64,000 nt of DNA, from contig MU277715.1 in NCBI GenBank assembly GCA_022385805.1, forward strand, positions 153,368 through 217,367, in the 5' to 3' direction. Below, one piece after another: positions 48,667-58,800 of this stretch. This DNA is from Pilatotrama ljubarskyi (Eukaryota > Basidiomycota > Agaricomycetes > Polyporales > Polyporaceae). The notes below the pieces were generated by a model that saw only the letters and a list, made by a program, of their open reading frames with translations, was not told the origin of the DNA and did no database searches. Each line of letters opens with the position of its first letter. Within the stretch, counting starts at the first letter, position 1. The position numbers were made by a program, and so were the translations under genes.

Positions 48667-50397
48667 ATGACGCTAGTCTTCGCGACCCCGCCAATCTCGC
48701 TGTCGACAGCGCACGCCTTCGCCGCGTTCTTCACCCTCTCCTATGTGGGCTCGCTCTACCTCTCCAAAAGCGCGCGCCTCTCCTTCAAAAACGGCGTCAC
48801 CCTCAGCACGCCCCCCGGTGCACAGCGCGCGAAGGAGAGTGAGGAACGATGGAGGGACGACCCGGACGTCATCCGTGCAAGACTGCTCGCAGCCAGCATG
48901 AGCACGGCGGGGAGCGTGCTTGCCGTGTATTGGCTCGTACGGAGCGTCACCTCCAAGCGTGAGGTATGTCCTCTCCTTGTTCAGGTGTGGCGTGGAGTGC
49001 ACATAAGGGGTGAGAGGCCGCGCGCTGTTCGCAGTGGTATGTAGGAGCTCTTCACGCTGGTGTGGGCGAGATTAGTCTAGCAGTTCGCGCGACTGGTCAT
49101 GGCATATTTATGTCGCTAGAGAGAAGAAAGAGTGAATTTCCCCCCTGCGCCGGAGGAGGAGAACGGGACTCCTCTGAAGCTCCGGGCTCTGAGGAGGATG
49201 TAGGGTGCTCCCCCTATTCCCTGGGCCAATCGCCGCTGAGCAGATCGTCTGAAGCCATGTGTTGCGTTCACCAGCTCTCATTACTCGTGCGCCGCACGCA
49301 TGCTCAGGCGTTATTGCTCGCACTGACCTCTATCCTCAGCTACAGAAAGATCCGCTCGCAGCCTTCAAATCCACCCTCGCGCGTCTCGGCATAACACTAG
49401 ACTTCGCCCCCACCACCTCCCCCCTCTCCGTAATCCTCCCCTGCCTCGTCACGCCTATCCTCTATCTGGGCCCTCTCTATGTCTCCTGGCTGTGCGAGAC
49501 TCTACCTCTGCAGCGACGCTGGAGCGTCCGCGGCGACCTACTGCCGGTATTCACTACCTGGGTCGGGATCCGCAACTATATTGTCGTACGTCCCGCTCCA
49601 GCACGTCCATGTGTCGTCCTCCGCGAGTTCTGAACGGAGCGCTGCTAGGGTCCTATCACAGAGGAAGTGGTCTTCCGAGCGTGCATGCTCGCGGTGTACC
49701 ACATGGCGGGGGCTTCCCGCACGAAGATGATCTTCCTCACCCCGCTCGCGTTCGGCGTCGGTACGTGCCCGGCGCGCTCTCGCCCCTCTCCGCCCGCCCG
49801 CTCGGCTCCTGACTTGTTCGACAGCGCACCTCCACCACGCATGGGACACCTACAACCGCTACGGGCGCACCTCCGCCGCCGCGCGGACCGCCTTCGTCTC
49901 GACATGTATGTCCCGTCCCGCCCGTCCCTCTCCTCCCCACCAGCGACATGCCACTCATTTGACGACTGACGACGCGCGCATGGCAGTGTTTCAGTTGGCG
50001 TACACGAGCCTGTTCGGGTTCCACTGCACGTACCTCTTCCTCCGCACAGGCTCGCTCCTCCCGCCCACGCTCTCGCACATCTTCTGCAACATCATGGGCT
50101 TCCCGCAGTACGCCCTGCATGTTCGGATGTTCCCCAAGCGTCGCCGCCGTGAGTCCTCCTCCTCTCTCCTCCCTTCCATCCGTGTCCTCCGCTCTCCCTT
50201 CTTCGCCGCGCTGACCCGATTTTGTGCCGGTGTTCGCTGCGGACAATGTGCAACGTGCAATGCGGCGCACACAACCAACAGTGATACAGCTCATGTACCT
50301 GCTCGGGATCGCGGGGTACGTGTACACGATGCGCGAGTGGACGCGCGCAGACGACAGTCTGTTCTGGCCCGCGCCCGGGCAAATACCGCGCTATTGA
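48667..50397 (+). CDS. RCE1: CAAX prenyl protease 2 (Rce1-type glutamic intramembrane protease)
   Basis: Six exons (48667-48963, 49340-49585, 49649-49760, 49825-49905, 49987-50148, 50282-50397) encode 337 aa. The ER-membrane enzyme removes the last three residues of prenylated CAAX proteins such as Ras and mating pheromone precursors. Catalytic motifs are present in order: E-E-V-V-F-R (Glu186, Glu187), AHLHHAW (His222/His223 region), and SHIFCN (His276, Asn280). Several hydrophobic segments surround them, as expected for a multi-span protease. The first intron (48964-49339, 376 bp) is unusually long for this window. It contains stops in the translated frame, so it must be removed. The C-terminal exon ends in a short polar tail. 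Family identity is secure. Confidence 0.93.
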
Positions 50398-51096
50398 CAT
50401 CCAAGCGCTCGCAGCGGCTGCCATGGAACAGAAGTCGGGACTCGGGACGGGCTCCTGACGTCGATATCGAGACCCTGCATGCACACACGTACATAGCTGT
50501 CCACATCTCTCAATGAGAAATGCATAGACGCAAGTTCCGCCCGCCCGCACCTGCACCTGCACACTCTTTGAGTTCTCCAGGTTGCGATGCCCTCTCTTAT
50601 ACCCCTCGCCCGCGGTTCCCGTGCGCGCAGCTCCCAAGCCCGACCCGGGTTCAAGCACCTTCCGCCGTCCAGCGCACTGTCCCAGCGTAACAGACGCGAG
50701 CACCCTGCGCCCGCACGCGCTCGGACAAAGCGGCTTTGTCGACCGCGGGCGCCTACCCACAAGGCGCCACTCGCCCGCACGCGCATACATATATACGGCC
50801 GCTGCACCGTGATATACGGGGGTTGCCCCTCGCTTTGCCCCGCTCGCGTCCCTCGGCCGCATTGTCCCCCACATCAGTCCCGCTCCCCGCTCGTCTGGAG
50901 CGCGCCGCCTGGGTCTGGACCGTGGTCCTCGCGCCTCGCGCCGCCCGAGCGTACCCTGTCTTAGCTTGAGCTTCCCGAAGCGGAAGCTTGGACAATGGCT
51001 CCTTTGCGACTGCGCGGGTGGCTCGCGCGATCGCGAGTCAAAGCGCGGGAGCAGAAGGAGCAACTGCAGACGCGTGGCCAGCCTGACGTGAGAGAG
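50398..51096. other. Intergenic region, GC-rich
   Basis: 700 bp of GC-rich sequence between RCE1 and the next gene. Long overlapping frames on the minus strand (up to about 50092-51375) run antisense to RCE1 exon 6 and look like composition artefacts. No feature is supported. Confidence 0.4.
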
Positions 51097-51104
51097 TATA
51101 TAAG
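51097..51104 (+). promoter_or_regulatory. TATA box of the single-exon gene at 51350
   Basis: TATATAAG occurs 246 bp upstream of the proposed start codon. The gap is long enough for a 5' UTR of ordinary length. Confidence 0.45.
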
Positions 51105-51349
51105 GCGCTGCGGGGAGGAGGGGGAGTACGCTGACGTCCCCGCGTTCCTGTTGCCTCTCGACTTGCGCGTGAAGAAGCTTTGCGAGTCTCGTCCTGCTGC
51201 GCCGTATCCTACCACTGGCCCTCTTGGTATCGTACGTCTCGCTTTCACTCCCGTGGTTCGCCTGCGCGCCGACGCTCACCGTCGTTCTGCAGACTTCCCC
51301 GAACAAAGACTCGCCGCAACCTCCTCCCACAAAGAAACGCAAACGCACG

Positions 51350-52120
51350 ATGCCCTCCCTGTTCGACCGTTTCACAAACCCGTCCTACCCGATCGTCGTC
51401 GCGCAGTACAAGAACGAGTACCGCGGCGTCGGGCACGAGGCGTCCCTGCACTGGGCGCTGATCGTGATCACCGACAAGGAGTCGCTCAGCGGGCCGTCGT
51501 TCCAGGCGTACGCGCAGACGACGCGCGCGCGCCAGCCCCGGCCGCGCACCCGCCGCCCGCGGCTGTCGGACAGCTCGGCGGCGACGGCGAGCAGCAGCGC
51601 GAGTCGGCGGAGCACGAGCGCGAGCGTGACTACGATGGGCACGCTCGGTCTGGAGGTGTCGGACGGTCCGCTCGCGGGGCCGGACGCGCTCTCTGATGCA
51701 GAGAAGAAGAATGCGGAGGTGGACGTAGAGTGGGACGTGCAGTGGTACACGCGGCAAGGAAAGACGTCGCTCCTGGACGTGTGCTCGACGGTGCGCACGC
51801 TCTGCCTGGGCGGGGTGCAGGTCGGGTCCATCAAGACTGCCGACCTGGATAAGCTCGTCGAGTACCTGCAGAGCCACCCTCCGGTGCCCACCACGCCGGG
51901 CTGGTGCTCGCGCGACTACGTGCTGGAGCTGCTGGAGCTCCTGCGGCCGTTCAAGCTGCTGAGGCCCGACCTGCAGAATGTGAAGCCGAAGGTGAAGGGC
52001 GCGAAGGTGGAGGTGACGATGGGCGACTTGCTGCCGGAGCTGGTGGAGGTGGGAAAGGCGACGCAGGAGAGCATCGACAGGGAGGACTACCGGCCTGTCG
52101 TGAAGTACCGTTCGTCGTGA
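51350..52120 (+). CDS. Uncharacterised basidiomycete protein, intronless
   Basis: A single exon encodes 256 aa from an ATG in a favourable context (MPSLFDRFTNPSYPIVVAQY). The start was chosen because the conserved-looking part begins immediately after it, while upstream codons look like UTR. The N-terminal third contains EASLHWALIVITDKES. A Ser/Arg-rich low-complexity insert follows (about residues 60-110), then an acidic DAEKKNAEVDVEWDVQWYTR block. The C-terminal half contains a HPPVP...GWCSRDYVLELLELL segment. The HWAL...CRDYV pattern recalls a mushroom family annotated as a DUF (possibly DUF6914), with one His and one Cys that could be functionally important. I cannot assign a role. No signal peptide or membrane segment. 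Confidence 0.7.
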   Translation: MPSLFDRFTNPSYPIVVAQYKNEYRGVGHEASLHWALIVITDKESLSGPSFQAYAQTTRARQPRPRTRRPRLSDSSAATASSSASRRSTSASVTTMGTLGLEVSDGPLAGPDALSDAEKKNAEVDVEWDVQWYTRQGKTSLLDVCSTVRTLCLGGVQVGSIKTADLDKLVEYLQSHPPVPTTPGWCSRDYVLELLELLRPFKLLRPDLQNVKPKVKGAKVEVTMGDLLPELVEVGKATQESIDREDYRPVVKYRSS

Positions 52121-52799
52121 CTGTGTGCTAGGTCGGCGGTGTATCACTTGGACTATCGTTCTGTGTTGACGGTTGTATACTAGTACTTGTATATCATGCG
52201 GAAAGTGTTGGACTGAGAGCAGAAGAAGACAGCAGTTCGAACACGGCCATGAGCGGCGTGACTCGTGTCAGGTGACTGTGACAGGACGCGGAGTCGCGCG
52301 GCGAACGGCTCCTCCTCCTGCTCTCTTCTCGTATTTCCAGGCACTCGCTTCCTCTGCACTCCAGCCAATCCTTGCAGCCTCGCTTGCCTGTAGCGCTGTC
52401 GCGCGGCCCACTTGAGAAGTGCCTGTCGTTATTTGGATGCGGGCGTATACCGTAAGCTTGGCTGGAAGTGCTCGGTGCTCGGTCGGCTCGTTCTACGCGC
52501 CCGTTCGCAGGCGTGTCCGTCCTCTGCACCTAGCTAGAGCGCACCGAGAGAATGATTGTACGACTGTGTGACGGTCCGACCGACTCGCCAAGACGGAGTA
52601 GCTGCTCGCGTGCTTTCCTACCTGCCAATTTGGTCGATCGCCGAATCGCGATCGGGCTCCGCTCTAGATCGCGTCGCGTGGCCGACCGGCAGCTCTATAC
52701 TTAGGATAGTGCACCGATCACCCTGCCCCTCCTCGCCTTTGTCCTCCTCGGCCTCGCTCTCTTCGCCGTCCTCTTCTTCACTGGCATCCTCGGAAATAC
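52121..52799. other. Intergenic region before the MYND gene
   Basis: 680 bp with a CT-rich block at about 52720-52790 just upstream of the MYND start codon. No gene was recognised. Confidence 0.4.
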
Positions 52800-53602
52800 A
52801 TGTTCGGCATACCCAAACCCCCGCTGAAGAACTGGGAGCGCGCCGACAAGCTCAACGTCGAGCTTGTCGGGTATGGGTGGTGAGTGGCACAACGAACATG
52901 AGCGTAGCGATCTGCATAATCACGCGAATTGGTGGGACCGTAGGGGGGAGAAACGCGTCATCGTACGCTTCCATCTGCCCAAGGACCGCGACACGGAGCG
53001 CATACAGCAGGCGACCGCGCTCATGATCCGCGATGTGAAGCACTCCAAGGACTGGACGTGCGAGTGGTGCGGTAGGTGCAAGAACCAAGACGACCATCAA
53101 CGCGTGCTCATCCGTGCTTTACGCCTACCTGGCAGGTGCGCCCGCGCGCGAGTCGCACGTGCAGAACCTGTCCTGGAACCACCTCAACCCGCCTCGTCTA
53201 GTAATCTACGTACGCCCGCTGCCTCTCATCAGCGCATCTCGTAGCTGCGGGACTCAGCGTCATATCCCCCTCCTGCAGATCCACTTCGTTTGCGACATGG
53301 ACGCGCGGCACGTCCGCGAAGGGGTTAAGGTGACGCACGACTACATGAACATGCTCAACTTCGGGGGCATGGGGCCCCTGCCCCCCTTCCCCAAGCGTCC
53401 CGCGGGGGTGACCTACCCCCTCGCGGGCAGCTGCGCGCGCTGCGAGCGCGACGAGTCCGCGACGAACCAGGACGCGCTGAAGAGGTGCAGCAAGTGCAAG
53501 CTGACGCGATACTGCGGGGTGGAGTGTCAGAAGAACGACTGGCCGAGACATAAGGTCGCCTGCGGGATGGTGTGCTCGGTCAACTTCGAGAACTGGGATT
53601 GA
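52800..53602 (+). CDS. MYND-type zinc-finger protein
   Basis: Four exons (52800-52879, 52944-53071, 53136-53209, 53279-53602) encode 201 aa. The N-terminal part (PKPPLKNWERADKLNVELVG, then RVIVRFHLPKDRDTERIQQA) is a lineage-specific region containing a C-x-x-C (CEWC). The C-terminal MYND finger is complete: CARC, CSKC, YCGVECQ and H-x-x-x-C, with Cys/His spacing for two zinc ions. MYND fingers mediate protein-protein contacts; the many mushroom genes of this type are functionally uncharacterised. A decayed copy of the 5' half of this gene lies 2.2 kb downstream (from 55050), separated by a hAT element. Confidence 0.88.
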
Positions 53603-54063
53603 GAGGTCGATCGAAGGTTCCTCTGAGGGAAGAAGGTGCATTTGTGAGTCCTATTCCATTATATGGGGGAAAGCATGACGTGCTGACCTCCGATATTATC
53701 ATCAGTGCTCGAAAGCGATATGCTCGGATGTATACATGCGACTGACTGGGGCTCATGATAACGTCCTTTTGTACGAGTAGTCGCGCACTTCTGTAGCTCT
53801 GGGATTGCATCGTTATGAATTTGGTGTCTCGCAAGCTCAAGCGTGAACCCAGTCGCGGGGGCTTGCAACTTTAATGCTACACGGCAGGCATACGAGAACA
53901 TTGCACCAAAGAAAAGTCGGTCAAAAGGAATCCTCATGAATGGCACGTCACGCGAAACCGACAGGTACTCGCGTAAAAGGCGTTGGTTTGGTGAATAGTG
54001 ATACAGACCGTTCCGCTAAGTATGACACGACCTTCGCCCGGTGCAATACTCGAGGATGCCTGC
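53603..54063. other. AT-richer spacer between MYND gene and hAT element
   Basis: 3' UTR of the MYND gene and spacer up to the left target-site duplication of the hAT element. Nothing else was recognised. Confidence 0.4.
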
Positions 54064-54071
54064 CGTGCAAG
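54064..54071. repeat. Left 8-bp target-site duplication (CGTGCAAG)
   Basis: Identical to 54822-54829 on the other side of the element. Eight base pairs is the target duplication length of hAT transposases. Confidence 0.85.
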
Positions 54072-54821
54072 TAGGGCTGCACAAGAATACGAGTATGTTT
54101 TAATATATTTTATGAGTACCAATACAATACAGAATACGTACATGCCGTCTCGTACTCATAAAGGTCACATCCTGCTAGTGCTTACCATACGATAGGGTAT
54201 CAATACCGTATAATACATACCGGCGTATGTATTCGTATTCTTAATACGGACATGTGACACAAGCGCCCATGCATGAGCGCTTAAATCGGAATGCCTCCCG
54301 GCGACTCATCCGAGGTATTCAGTACCTCAAAGGCACATATAGTACCCTTGCAGAACCAGATCCGATGTCCTCAAATGGTGAAGGTGCATGGCTGCAATTT
54401 TCGCGTGGCAGGTACTTATGCATTTTATCTCTGATCTGGTAGAATAGGAGCATCCGGTGCATTCACCGTGCTCTCGCGGATTGCGCGAGACATTCTTGCC
54501 ATTCCTGGTGTCAGCATAGGTAACGAGCGCGAGTGGTTATTCTCGTCATGTCATCATACTGTTTCGAATGCACGTTTGGCCCTGACGGCTGAGTTTGCCT
54601 CGCTCACAACGAAGGAGTGGCTGAAGAGAGGGCTCAGGGAGGGCTTAGAATACTTGGACTTATTTAGTTCATGAGTAAATACAACTACATAGGCATAGAA
54701 TACTAATACTCTTCTCATACAATACAATATGAATACGTACCCAGGACCGGGGCGATGGTATTGATACGTACTGAATAAATACCGGGCACCGGCCGTATTT
54801 AATTGTATTTGTGCATCCCTA
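54072..54821. mobile_element. Non-autonomous hAT-family DNA transposon, 750 bp
   Basis: The element starts TAGGGCTGCACAAGAATAC and its right end, read inward on the minus strand, is TAGGGATGCACAAATAC. These are imperfect terminal inverted repeats of about 17-19 bp. It is bounded by a perfect 8-bp duplication (CGTGCAAG at 54064-54071 and 54822-54829). Subterminal sequence on both sides is full of AATAC/GTATT motifs, like the transposase-binding repeats of hAT elements. The interior keeps a fragment of the transposase C-terminal dimerisation region (about 54468-54677) but no complete transposase. The element is therefore an internally deleted derivative needing an active relative in trans. The perfect duplication suggests a fairly young insertion. 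Confidence 0.88.
54468..54677 (+). pseudogene. Transposase remnant: hAT C-terminal dimerisation region
   Basis: The frame reads LSRIARDILAIPGVSIGNER, a WLFSS motif and KEWLKRGLREGL, ending at a stop shortly after. This corresponds to the dimerisation domain at the C-terminus of hAT transposases (normally ...AIPGVSVSVERLFSS...). Upstream DDE-domain sequence is missing, so it is a fragment carried by the 54072-54821 element. Confidence 0.8.
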
Positions 54822-54829
54822 CGTGCAAG
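54822..54829. repeat. Right 8-bp target-site duplication (CGTGCAAG)
   Basis: Directly abuts the last base of the hAT element's right inverted repeat; identical to the left copy. Confidence 0.85.
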
Positions 54830-55049
54830 TATCGCAGGAAGATGTTGCTCGTGACTCGGATGAGTTGTGTGACCATGGTCAGCTGACTGTTACCCAACGC
54901 GTTGTATGGGCGTCTACAACAGATCTCTCTCGGAGGCGCCACCACCACTGCATCCCGACCTCCGAGGTCGCTGGAGATTCTGTGTGAGTATACAAGAACG
55001 ACCTGTATGACATCGTGAAAAATAATAACAAAGCTTGCACACAGACAGG

Positions 55050-55462
55050 ATGGACAACCCTGGACCAAAGTCAGGCCCTGTGCCACTAAAGGACTGGGAG
55101 CGCGCGGACAAGCTTAAGGTCAATCTCGAAGTTATCAGCTACGGATGGCGAGAATGAAGAAACATTCACGAGCACTCGCGGCACTGCTCACTTTCTATGT
55201 CATTATTTGGAAGCCAAGCGCGCAGTCGTCCGCATGTACCTCCCGATGGATCGCGACATGCAGCGCCTACACCACGCAACCCGGAATCTCATCCGCTGCG
55301 TCAAGCATTCGCGCAACTGGCGCTGCGAATACTGCGGTGCGTACATAGTCGAATCATTCAGATCTGCGCAGCGCCCGAGGACCTTGGTTCGACTTGACAG
55401 GCCGCCCCTCGCGCGAGACTCAGGTGCAGACAGCTACCTGGGTGCGCATCGATCCGCCGTAG
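55050..55462 (+). pseudogene. Decayed partial copy of the MYND-protein gene (5' half only)
   Basis: The start codon at 55050 begins MDNPGPKSGPVPLKDWERAD, paralogous to the exon 1 product of the gene at 52800. At the position of intron 1 the donor reads GC (GCGAGA) instead of GTGAGT, and the acceptor reads TTG instead of TAG, so the intron cannot be removed normally and brings an in-frame stop. The exon 2 equivalent (55205-55336) is still open and similar (VVRMYLPMDRDMQRLHHATR versus VIVRFHLPKDRDTERIQQAT). Intron 2 still has usable sites (55337-55400). The exon 3 equivalent (from 55401, GRPSRETQVQ) hits a stop at 55460, with the family frame continuing one base over. No MYND finger follows. 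I call it a truncated, non-functional duplicate. Confidence 0.8.
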
Positions 55463-56498
55463 AGTCCACACCTACTCCGATGTATTGTATACGGCTCGTA
55501 GGTGGTCGATGTGTGGACTGAATCTGATAGGCGGCAGTTTCAGACAATGCGGACTATACCGAGCCGAGCCTGAGCGCTTCTTCCCTGAGCAACTCGTTCA
55601 TCTCCCTCGCATGTTCTTCTTCGACCGCTCCTTCCATCCCCTAGAAGTGATCACCGGCAGCTGTATCCAATCGCTGCATAAAGAGGCTCAAACGAGGGCG
55701 AAGCGGGATGGCGGCGTTGACGGAACGCTCAGCACGGCGAATGACAGGTATGGAGCTCTTCCCGTCGCCTGTCTCGCCCGTTCGCTCGATTCAATTGCCA
55801 ATTGCGGTTTCTGTAGAACCATTATGGGTCCATGTGTCTGCTAGTAGCAGCGAGAGGTCGGCCGCAGAGATCATCAAAATGGGCCGGAGGACAGAAGAGG
55901 CTAGTGCGAAGACGGTGGCGACTAGGCCCGCAGCGACCCACGTCCTTCTTCGTCATCAACTCCGCGGTGCACACTTTATCGGTGCGCAGCTGCTCCCTGA
56001 CTTTCCGTGCGCGGCGACGAGTTTGACGACTGGTAGCGTGCAGGGTCGGACCCACTATGGCCTTCGCGGTCGGGGACCTCAACGCCTCCACGCTGCGGCT
56101 TCCCCGCCGACCGGATATCCCAGTTTGGACGCCTTCCAACCACGATACACATGGACCGCCATCTTGTCTCGGAGCCCCTTTCGAACAGCCGTTGCCCTGA
56201 TCGATAACTGGCGATGTGCGTCGTGCCGGAGTCCCGAACTCGCGGCCCCTGCCCATACCATTGACCTACGACTCATGCACCATGGCGTCTGTGTACATCA
56301 TATTTCAGCGCCCCGCTCATCGTGGGTGCCCGTGTCCACATGAGTGCCGGCCTCTTAGTCTCCTGAGTCTTGTCTCATCCACGATCGCTCATCGTGACGT
56401 CAAGCGCACGTGTCGCCGGCTCCTCGGGAGTAGAACAGAGCCTCCAAGCCTCCCCGGAAGGACCACTTCGTATCTCTTACCATCAGGACACCTAGGAG
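55463..56498. other. Intergenic region after the pseudogene
   Basis: About 1 kb. Overlapping frames on both strands (such as 55708-56343 plus and 55822-56256 minus) show no recognisable domain. The missing MYND exon of the pseudogene is not here. Some of it is presumably the promoter of the GH5 gene. Confidence 0.4.
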
Positions 56499-58440
56499 AT
56501 GCGAAAATTCATCAACAAAGTTAAGCAGCATCTGGAGGACCCATCCCTGACTCAAACCCATGACGCCGGTCCCGCGGGCGCACAGGCATCCGGAACCCTA
56601 GGGGATAGCGGACCCTTCCCGAACCAGGGGCATTGGTACCGCTATCGCAAACAGCGCGGAGTGAACTTAGGTGAGCTTCGGAACGATTGTTGTGTTTAGG
56701 CTTCTTGCGCTGATGCGCTAACTACAGGATCTTGGTTTGTGCTCGAGAGATGGATCTGTGAATCCCCATTCCACAATGCCGCAGCCCCGGCGCAGAGCGA
56801 TCTTGACGTTGCCAACGGATCGAACGCCAAGGAGACACTGGAACGTCACTGGGACACCTGGATCGTCGAGGACGACTGGGCATGGCTCGCGGAGAGAGGG
56901 ATCAACACCGTCCGCATTCCGGTAAGGCTATCTCTACTTTGCTCCCTCGTTACCGAGTCAAGGTCAACTTGGCTACTGTATATCTCACTTGCAATCATCC
57001 CGCGACCTATGGACTCTGTGCTGATACCATTGCGGCCTGCAGATCGGATACTACCATATCTGCGGAGCAGATCCATCAGTCCTCAAAGGTACCGATTTCG
57101 CCGATCTTCATGAGGTCTTCGCCGGCGCATGGAACAGAGTCACTAGCGCACTCGCTACCGCACATCGATACGGGATCGGCGTCTTATTCGGTGCGTGATG
57201 CCCCGTCCCCACACCCTCGTACTCGATCGGTATCTAACGCCAATACCCAATCCTTCGCAGATCTCCATGCCGCGCCGGGTAAGCAGAACGCGGACGCACA
57301 CTCCGGAACGTCCTCGGAGCCGTCGTTCTTCAAGGAGCCTCGGAACATGGCGCACACGATCCACGTCCTCTCCGCGCTCGTCGCGCATCTGACCCGCTTC
57401 GCCCGGTCACACGACCCGCCTCTCCCCAACCTCGTTGGGATCGAGCTGCTAAACGAGCCGCAGCCCGGCGCCGCGGACGAAGCCCTGAAGAGGTGGTACC
57501 GAGATGCGTTTCGGGCCATCCGCGCGATCGACCCGGATCTGCCGCTCTACATCAGCGACTCGTGGCGGACGGACGACTACGCGGGCTTCGTCAAGGCGGC
57601 CGACACGCCCTTCGTGGTGCTCGACCACCACCTGTATCGTTGCTTCACGTCTGGGGATATTGCGACGCCCGCTGCGGAGCACGCGCGCCGGCTGCGGGAC
57701 ACCAATGACAGTACGGCGCAGATGTTCGCGCGCGCGGCAGGCGAGCTCGAGGGCGCCGGCGGCGCACTGGTCGTCGGGGAGTGGTCTGCTGCGCTCAACC
57801 CGGGCTCGCTACATGGCGCGAGCGACGAATGTCAGGCGAAGAGGGACTACGTCGACGCGCAGCTGCAGCTTTTCGATCGGCACTGCGCGGGCTGGTTCTT
57901 CTGGACGTACGAGAAGGAATCGCGGGGAGACACCGGGTGGTCTTTCCGAGACGCCGTGGACGCGGGTGTGTTCCCTCTCGAGTTCCGGCGTTACGTTGGC
58001 ACACCTCGGGCAGATGGGGCGAGCGACGCCCGCCGAGACCAGGCACGGGACAAGGCGCTGGGTGCGCACTCTACTCTTTCACACAACTGTATGCATTTGG
58101 CTGAGATAGAATGCAGGCGAGCACTCCGGGTACTGGCAGCAATACTCCGGCCATTACGAGCACTGGCGGTTCGCAGACGGCTTCACCGAGGGCTGGGATG
58201 ACGCGTACACGTTTGCGTCTCTTGGGCAGGGCGCATATATGGAGGAAATCGGCTTTGTCGGTCCTTGGAAGAAGCGGCGCGTCCAACAGCATGTCGCGGA
58301 GAAGGGCGACAGCAACGTATGGGAATACGGTAGGCCGTCGCTCCTCTGTAATAGAATGTACTGAGCTGAACCCTATCGCAGAGCACGGCTTTTCGCAGGG
58401 CCTCCGAGCCGGGGCAGCTGATATAGCTGCAGCATCGTGA
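56499..58440 (+). CDS. Glycoside hydrolase family 5, glucan beta-glucosidase-like
   Basis: Six exons (56499-56670, 56728-56921, 57043-57190, 57261-58061, 58117-58329, 58382-58440) encode 528 aa. The GH5 barrel is clear: GSWFVLERW (N-terminal, exo-beta-glucanase style), NTVRIPIGYYH, LHAAPGKQN, the acid/base in LLNEPQ (Glu237) and the nucleophile in VVGEW (Glu345), then GWFFWTYEKE. Expected activity is hydrolysis of beta-1,3- or beta-1,6-glucan. There is no N-terminal signal peptide; the protein starts with a charged MRKFINKVKQHLEDP, as in the intracellular Exg3-like subgroup. It may therefore be cytosolic or exported unconventionally. The C-terminus carries a short acidic-aromatic extension past the barrel. 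Confidence 0.92.
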
Positions 58441-58800
58441 GCCTGATGTTGCATTGAAGACGTTCGCCCAGTCTTTTGTACTGTTGCAAGCACGGACCTG
58501 TAGTTGTATAGAGGTCTCAAATATACTGCACCAGCGCATGAGTGGCCTGTCAGCACAAGATACCATTTTCTTGGCCACCAGCAGCTTGTGCAGAAGGTTC
58601 ACCAGTGTTCGGTGTTATCCAGTACAAATGTGCATGCTGCTGAGATACCCGACGTAGAATACACGTACATACACAGCCCACAGAGATCCTACGATGTGCC
58701 ACGCGTACGTCTCCGAAGTGACCACGAGCACATGCCCAGAGGTAAAATCAGAGAGAACAAGAGAAAGAAGGGATACTACAAATACACGTATGCTACTGTA

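Noticed and set aside
50092..51375. 427-codon minus-strand frame
   Set aside because: Partly antisense to RCE1 exons 5-6 and to the single-exon gene's upstream region; Arg-rich composition artefact.
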